DNA from: Euperipatoides rowelli
Taxonomy: Eukaryota > Onychophora > Udeonychophora > Euonychophora > Peripatopsidae
Strand: one strand, 5' to 3'
DNA length: 13,796 nt
Assembly (NCBI GenBank): GCA_003024985.2
Contig: PXIH01S0022094.1
A program made the translations under genes and the position numbers. Under the pieces are notes generated by a model. It saw nothing but the letters and a program-made list of their open reading frames with translations, was not told the DNA's origin and did no database searches. Below are positions 8,507 to 13,796 of this stretch, piece after piece; position 1 is the stretch's first letter, and every line of letters begins with the position of its first letter.

Positions 8507-8929
8507 CAGTGTGTTCCCAAAGCATGGTGTGTNGACCAGTAATGGTCCATGGAAAGAAATTGCTGCTCTGTGACAACTTAAGCATGCACAAATAAGTTTT
8601 AACATAACATTGTTGTTATTTCAGTAACAAAATATGTTTTCATAAACTTTAATGTTAACATTTTTAGTTTAAAACTTAAATATGAAAGAATTTTAACCAA
8701 AAAGTTTTACTATTTGTTGTTATTTTATTAAGAAATAGTTGTACATTACCTTTAAATTCATTATTCTAGAGTAGAATATATTTTTTTTAAATCTTAAATA
8801 TTGTCGAATAACAAATATTGCAGCTCTGTGCGCCATCTAAATGTGAATGCTTAATCTTACTAAATATGACTTCACCAGTTGTTATCAACACACTAAATAC
8901 CTCATATACAGTATTCTATTATTTTTAAT

Positions 8930-9656
8930 ATAGATAAGTGGCTGAAAAGTCAATTACAGAAAAACACCTCTGGTACGAACCTCTCTAGGTCAAAATTATG
9001 GCTAGTCCAAATGCAAAAATATTTTATATTTTATATAATTTTATATATTTTTAAGTCTCAACACATTAAACAAAACAAAATAATGTTAAATAAATATTAA
9101 ATTATCAAAATAATAAAAGGAATAAAGAGTTCATACAAAAGAGTATGACACAAAGAGGAAAAATAATGAGTGATTATATAGAATTTATCATAATTATGTC
9201 TAGTTGGAAAATCTCAACAGTCCCAAATAGGCTTGGTCCTCTTAATTTGTACTGAAGGAGTATTACTATAAAGTACAGCCTAGACCAAATGTAAATAATA
9301 ATAAAAATACCCCAGCAATGGACAGATTGACAGTGAGAGAAAGAAATTTAAAAAAACACTTGTAAAAGACGATATTGTGATTAGTATTTAAAATCAAGTA
9401 TTATCCCTGGTGGCAGTGATAACCATATGCCATTGTGCATTATTTATTTTTCATCATTATTCAATGAATGCATGAAACCATCATGAAACTTGCATGACAG
9501 TTAGATTTGATTTATCTGTAATACTTAACCAAAATAATTTTTCATTACTAAGAAAAATGAATACATTTTATCCAGAAATTTTTTTTGTTAACAATGTTTC
9601 TGATAAATGTTCTAATAAAGACTTGGTTATGGCTTTATATGAAGTTGACAAACTAA
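8930..9656 (+). pseudogene. hAT transposase, N-terminal piece with BED zinc finger
   Basis: First of three pieces of one ZBED5-like transposase. The probable start is at 8930, where ATA (a mutated ATG) is followed by DKWLKSQLQ, the usual MDKWLK-type opening of this family. The middle (about 9030-9370) is too decayed to read. The BED finger is clear at about 9403-9495: PGGSDNHMPLCIIY, then NECMKPS, a stop, and L..H. This matches the family's P.C..C...L.NE.MKPSKL.RHL, with the second Cys changed to Tyr. Then come FSLLRKMNTFYP-like residues, and at about 9630-9655 ALYEVDKL, the ASY.VA..IA block. The frame is then cut by the element at 9657 and resumes at 10941. Confidence 0.82.
8999..9303. repeat. 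imperfect short direct repeat pair
   Basis: GGCTAGTCCAAATGCAAA near 9001-9018 resembles GCCTAGACCAAATGTAAA near 9281-9299, in the same orientation. It spans the most decayed part of the hAT N-terminal region and might mark a further small insertion or a local duplication. Confidence 0.3.
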
Positions 9657-10937
9657 AGGCTGGTTTGCAGTGATAAGTTAGGGAAAGTTGAATGTGAAAG
9701 TGACCTGGAAAGTTTGGGCACGTCAATGGAATTGTGTTCACATTAATAAGTTACCTTTATTTTCATGTAAATATAGCACCTGCACAAAGTACATTTCTTA
9801 CAGCCATGCTGTCTGCTCAATTCTGTGTTTACACATTCAGGCTCTATTTTGTTGAAAACACACATGATACAACCATTAATATTGAACATCAAAATCTTTG
9901 TCTTACTTTTGAAAAATACTATTAAATTATATATATAAAAAGAGGGGAAAATCAACTTGCATTCAACCTAGTTCAATCTTCTGTTAATGAGACATAGTGT
10001 GAATCCTAATCACTGTTACCACCATCTCATTCAGAACTACTAATTTTTTTGTTTTATTTTTATGGCTAATTTGCTGAAGTCATTGTTTGAAATAAATAAA
10101 AAAATAACATTAGGAAATATGAATCTTCAATATTTGTATTTTCTTCTATATGCTAGTTATTACTCATTGATTTTAATAAATTTAAAAATAATAAAAAAAA
10201 ATAGCACAGGAAAATTCTAAATTTTTTTAAAAAAAAAAACCCAATTTATTTAAAATAGGACAATTTGATATCAAATTATGCTAATAAAAAGTACTAAGTG
10301 TTATTTTTTATTTGTTTTTTTTTTAACCTAAAGCTTATAATTGCTACCAAATTTTGATTATGTATTAAGAAAAAAAAAAGCTATTAAAATAAATAATAAC
10401 CTAATAATTGCTAGCAAATAAAAATTACGCTTAAAAAATATATAGCCTATTTTTTTAAATTGACTTTTATAAAAAATATTTCACTTCTCTCTTAATACAA
10501 TATACCTGGCCTCAGCAATTATTATTATTTTCACTGGCTATGAAGTTTATTGTATTTAGAGAGGGCCAGATACAGTATTGTCAGAAGTTTTTTTTAATCA
10601 ACACAACAATAAAACTCTAGTAGGATAGTAATTAATTTTAATGACATGAGCTATAAAACTATTTGATTTGTCTTTTATTGTGATACTGAAATCTTATTTA
10701 CTCTATTATGCATAGTCTAATGTAAAATATTTTCGAATAATTCGAAAGAAGTTTGAAGATGTGGTTGGATGGACAAAGTTATACGAGAGGAATGTCAAAG
10801 TTGAAAAAATCTAACTTCTACGAGAACATCAAAGTCTGTCAAAGTCATCTCGCAGTTGAAAATCAGGTTTACTGTGGTTGGCCAAGAGCAAAATCTGGAT
10901 GTTAACTTTCCTGTAACTTATCACTGTGAACCAGCAT
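9657..10937. mobile_element. non-autonomous PIF/Harbinger-like element inserted in hAT (element A, 1281 bp)
   Basis: The left end AGGCTGGTTTGCAGTGATAA and the reverse complement of the right end, ATGCTGGTTCACAGTGATAA, are inverted repeats with a few mismatches. The similarity continues through GTTA and GGAAAGTT for about 35 bp. TAA flanks both sides (9654-9656 and 10938-10940), a 3-bp TWA duplication typical of PIF/Harbinger. Removing the element and one TAA brings the hAT reading KL and IAE together in frame. The interior is AT-rich. I find no transposase, and the open frames near 9734-9955 on both strands look incidental. An end-proximal patch (about 10735-10930) is GC-richer and unassigned. 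Confidence 0.8.
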
Positions 10938-12087
10938 TAATAGCAGAGACGGATATCCTTATACTATTGGTGAAAAGTTAATACTTTCTGAAGTAAAAAT
11001 AATTTGTCCACATTTATAAAAAGAAAGTAAAACAGCTGAATTTACTTTCCTTATCCAATAATACTGTGAAACAAAGAATTGTCAAAATATCAAATAATAT
11101 TGAAAATCTCTCACAAGCACATTAAATACAGTACATTTTTCATTACAAGTAGACACGAGTACAGACATAGCAGATAATGTGCATTGTAAGGTATGATTTT
11201 AAGGCCACCATCAGTGGAGATTTTATTTTTTGTAAATCCCTACCAACAAGAACAATGTTTGAAGAACTTTTTTAAATTAATCAATAATTATATAACTCAA
11301 ACTGAAATTGTAGAATAAATCTGTAGGTTGAGTAGTGATGGCACAAGATCAATGACAGGCTCGTGTGCAGGACATTTTACTAGAATTCATGTTGTAGCTC
11401 CAGATTGTGAATGGGGACATTGCATTATTTATAGAGAAACATTATTTTTTTTTAAAAAAAAAATCCATAAATTTTGAATAGGACTACAGCTATTTAAGAG
11501 TATGTCAAATTTGTGAACTATATAAAAGCATGCCCATTAAATTCCAGAATATTTACTATTTTATGCAAATAATTAGGAAGTGATGAAGAACATCGTCTAT
11601 TAAACACTGAAATTCGGTTGTTATCAAAAGAGAATGTATTGAGATAACTAAATTAAATGACAACTGATGTTTTGTTGTTTTTGGAACAACATTTTCCATC
11701 AGCAAAGGACACAATATTCTAATTTAAAGATATATTTTATGATTTCAAATAGAAAATAAAAGTGTCCTACATATGTGATATGTTGGTGTTTAAATGACTT
11801 AAATTTAAATCTACATGGTATTGACAGAAATATTTTTAAAAAAGCCTACATGAAAAAGTAGAAGCAGCTATGAAGAAAATCCATCATGGGGTGGGTACGT
11901 ATAATTGGAATGTGGAATTATAATAATTTTCCACTTTTCCAAATTTAAGCAATATTACTTTCAAAGCAACATTTCAGCTGAGATTTCTACAGCAATTAAA
12001 CAACATCTTCTGTGATTTAAATTAAACTTTCAAAAATATTTCTCTCCAATTATTGATAACAGCAAAGTGTGAATTTTGGAACCTTTA
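10938..12087 (+). pseudogene. hAT transposase, catalytic core piece
   Basis: Second piece of the ZBED5-like transposase. Motifs in order: LIAE, then after a frameshift YPYTIGEKLILSEVK (10955-11010); SNNTVKQRI-like residues (about 11060-11080); QVDTSTDIADN at 11146-11178, where the first catalytic Asp (normally LDESTD) is kept at 11152; FCKSLPTRT and EELFKLINNYITQTEI (about 11235-11310); and CRLSSDGTRSMTGSCAGH at 11322 onward with the second catalytic Asp at 11337, leading into VAPDCEWGHCIIYRE. Further on is LNDLNLNLHGIDRNIFK (about 11787-11840), from the region before the third acidic residue. NFGTF/FWNL at about 12071-12085 then abuts the second insertion. At least ten stops and frameshifts were seen. 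Confidence 0.88.
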
Positions 12088-13093
12088 GACTGGTTTCAAA
12101 TGAAGGATTTTTAGATGGACGGACCCTCCGCTTGATTGAAACAAACATTAACTCTATATAGAAGACTTACACAAATAAGAGTTCAACCACCAGCTGTGAT
12201 TCAGCGGAACGGTCGTTGGTTTTAGTCCATCAGGGCCCCGCTGCCAGCTAGTTGTTATCAGCGAGGCATTTTACCCTTCAGTCACCCGGCGTAGATAGTT
12301 ATCACAAAATCACATTACATTTCATGTTATTATAAAAATTCCCGATGTTCTTTTTAGACAGGGCCGGGCGGTTCATTCAAAATATTATTGTTTGATATAA
12401 AACGCAATATTAAATTAGTTATATCAATGAAATAAAGTTTAAATTTATTATAATAAGACAAAGCATTTTTTAAATAAGTCTAACAGCAATTTTTTGTAGC
12501 AAGTTTTCAAATTGATTTTTTTTTTTTAATTCAACCAGAAAATTATCAATAGAAGGCATGCTTTGTTTTTCACTTCTAGCTCGTTGGAATTTCTCCTTTC
12601 TCTTTCCTTATTTTTTTTTAAAAAAAAAAGAATACTTTATCAACTCACTTTGCAGCTTTAGCTCGCTGCAAGTTTATGTGAAACAATTTTCCTTTTTTTT
12701 TCCATTGAAATATAATCACACTATACCACTCTTCTTTCGAACTATGGAAACTTCGTAGTTTAGATAGAGTATGCATGTTTAAATACTATGTTGGGTAGTA
12801 TTCAGATTAAAATATTATTTTAAATTAAATTGTAAATATTATAAATTAGATTATCATTATTCTTTAGATTATTTACTCAAATAAATCAATACAAGTATAC
12901 AAAATGAAAACAAAAAAAATCCTTACATACTTGTTTATGAAAAAAGCCATCAAGGCAGGCCTACTCTACTTTAAAACTCAGTAATTGACAACGCAGCTTC
13001 ATATGAACACTGACTTATTAATTTCTCTTGTAGATTAGGACGCTGCCAGAGGACCAGTCAATTTACAAAAACGTTCGTTTGAAACCGGCCTTA
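12085..13093. repeat. TTA target-site duplications flanking element B
   Basis: TTA at 12085-12087 and TTA at 13091-13093 lie directly outside the inverted-repeat ends. Joining the flanks with a single TTA restores continuous homology of the hAT transposase. Confidence 0.75.
12088..13090. mobile_element. non-autonomous PIF/Harbinger-like element inserted in hAT (element B, 1003 bp)
   Basis: The left end GACTGGTTTCAAATGAAGG matches the reverse complement of the right end, GGCCGGTTTCAAACGAACG. The similarity runs on through the TTTTT and GGACC(C)TC blocks, for imperfect inverted repeats of about 45 bp. A TTA duplication flanks both ends, and GGCCGGTTTC-type ends are common in Harbinger elements. 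The left 200 bp are markedly GC-richer than the rest. No transposase is recognisable. A minus-strand patch (about 12480-12740) has short lysine-rich open pieces such as SEKQSMPSIDNFLVEL that I cannot assign. The ends differ from those of element A, so these are two families. Confidence 0.82.
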
Positions 13094-13440
13094 ATGTTTT
13101 AATGTGGAAGATGAGAAAGGATTAAGTCTCAATGAAAATTAAATTGATTCTATTATGAACTGTCATGCAATTACAGCATTAAAACACCACTTCAATAAGA
13201 TCTTATTGTTACATTTTTGGATGTGTTGCAGTGAGGAATATAAGAATTATCAGAAAAAGCATTGAAATTTCTTATGCAATTTATAACAACTTGCAAATGT
13301 GAAACTTGATTCTCAAAACTGGTTTATTAAAACAAAAAAACAAATATCAGAATAGATTGGACGTTGAGCCAGATTTAAGAATCAAGTTAACATATGTCCT
13401 CCTGATTTGAAGCTTGTATGCTATGGAAAACAGTATGTGA
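13091..13440 (+). pseudogene. hAT transposase, C-terminal dimerisation (hATC) piece
   Basis: Third piece of the transposase, continuing directly after the element B duplication with FNVEDEKGLSLNEN, then HFNKILLLHFWMCCSEEYKN, KALKFLMQFITTCKCET, a stop, FSKLV, and KYQNRLDVEPDLRIKLT near 13343-13392. This is the family's C-terminal block (FW...EEYP.LS.KAL..L.PF.TTY.CE..FS.L..IK.K.RNRL.VEPDLR..L). It mediates dimerisation and forms part of the catalytic fold. Two frameshifts and several stops are present. Adding the three pieces gives roughly 600 codons from the BED finger on, the usual family length, so little besides the two insertions has been gained or lost. Confidence 0.9.
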
Positions 13441-13680
13441 TGAGTTAGTGGGTGATGGTTTGTTAGTTTATGCATCCAAAATCTAACTCAAAATTAAAAC
13501 TATGGTATTACTGTTAATATTAAACAGATAAAATGATAAATAAAATGTTTATCTTTTATTCAGATTATTGATATTAATCAATACCAGATTATATGATAGA
13601 TTGATTACTAGTTGATAGATGGGCCTTGGAAGAAAATTTTCCAAACACTTATCCTCACTTTAAAAAGTTTGTGAATTTTG
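13441..13680 (+). other. 3' non-coding end of hAT element
   Basis: AT-rich tail after the transposase. Near 13604-13645 it carries ACTAGTTGATAGATGGGCC and TTGGAAGAAAATTTTCC, which echo the palindromic TGGTCC..GGAAAGAAA block just inside the left end. The element finishes at AAAGTTTGTGAATTTTG before the ATCTAAAG duplication. Confidence 0.65.
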
Positions 13681-13688
13681 ATCTAAAG
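13681..13688. repeat. right target-site duplication of hAT element (ATCTAAAG)
   Basis: Exact copy of 8499-8506. Confidence 0.85.
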
Positions 13689-13796
13689 AATTTGTTTCAC
13701 TTTTTTTTTTTTTTTTTATGAGACAGTATGAATAGTATAAAATGAAAATAAACATAACCCTGGTGAAAATAATAAATAAATGTGCTTCATTTAATT
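13689..13796. other. right flank, AT-rich with T17 tract
   Basis: Short flank beyond the hAT element with 17 T at 13701-13717. Nothing else is seen. Confidence 0.6.

Larger units (their letters stand above)
8507..13680 (+). mobile_element. hAT transposon (ZBED5-like), decayed and twice invaded
   Basis: The left end reads CAGTGTGTTCCCAAAGC, then GACCAGTAATGGTCCATGG, very like the common hAT end CAGTGGTTCCCAAAG with its GGACCACTAGTGGTCC palindrome. The right end reads AAAGTTTGTGAATTTTG, a worn version of AAAGTTTGGGAACCACTG. The exact 8-bp repeat ATCTAAAG lies outside both ends. Inside on the plus strand are pieces of a transposase with a BED zinc finger, RNase H-like core and C-terminal dimerisation region. 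Subtracting the two nested elements and their duplications leaves about 2.9 kb, a normal hAT length. All coding pieces carry stops and frameshifts. Base 8533 is an N in the source. Confidence 0.88.

Noticed and set aside
9734-9955. Open frames on both strands inside element A
   Set aside because: They overlap each other, have no motif, and lie in a non-autonomous element with no sign of selection.
9657-10937. piggyBac assignment based on TTAA at the right junction of element A
   Set aside because: The left junction is CTAAA, not TTAA, while TAA/TAA fits exactly and restores the interrupted hAT frame.
12558-12758. 66-codon plus-strand frame rich in Phe/Ser/Leu
   Set aside because: Driven by T-rich tracts. 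The opposite strand is at least lysine-rich and slightly more protein-like, but neither is convincing.

Overview
This is about 13.8 kb of very AT-rich eukaryotic DNA. It has long non-coding stretches, many homopolymer T/A tracts, spliced-gene signals and animal-type transposons, and no tRNA, rRNA, operon or CRISPR. The copia-type retrotransposon, the apparent half-tRNA-iMet primer site and the ZBED5-like hAT element suggest an arthropod, most likely an insect with large introns. The species cannot be named from the sequence.

Layout from left to right: (1) 1-1148 is non-coding, with a 129-bp tandem duplication (297-540) and a possible orphan hAT terminus (about 826-866). (2) 1154-5432 is an essentially full-length but dead Ty1/copia element on the minus strand. 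It has two short LTRs, a perfect 5-bp target duplication ATAAG (1149-1153 and 5433-5437), PPT and PBS remnants, and decayed Gag with three zinc knuckles, protease, integrase, reverse transcriptase and RNase H. (3) 5746-5919 is a candidate 174-bp host exon on the minus strand. It is open throughout, GC-richer than its surroundings, and bounded by AG and GT splice signals. (4) 5920-8498 is featureless AT-rich, probably intronic DNA. (5) 8507-13680 is a hAT transposon on the plus strand with a perfect 8-bp target duplication ATCTAAAG (8499-8506 and 13681-13688). Its ZBED5-like transposase pseudogene is cut into three pieces by two separate elements, at 9657-10937 (TAA duplication) and 12088-13090 (TTA duplication). 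Both look like non-autonomous PIF/Harbinger elements. (6) 13689-13796 is flanking DNA.

The best overall reading is one small exon of an unidentified minus-strand gene, with a copia copy in the downstream intron (or 3' flank) and a hAT element, itself twice invaded, in the upstream intron. The most notable points are the doubly nested hAT, whose conceptual protein resumes on the far side of each insertion; the stem in the copia LTR that carries a compensatory base-pair change between the two LTRs; the three tandem zinc knuckles in the copia Gag; and the unidentified exon. I saw no intact transposase or polyprotein, so none of the mobile elements looks autonomous.
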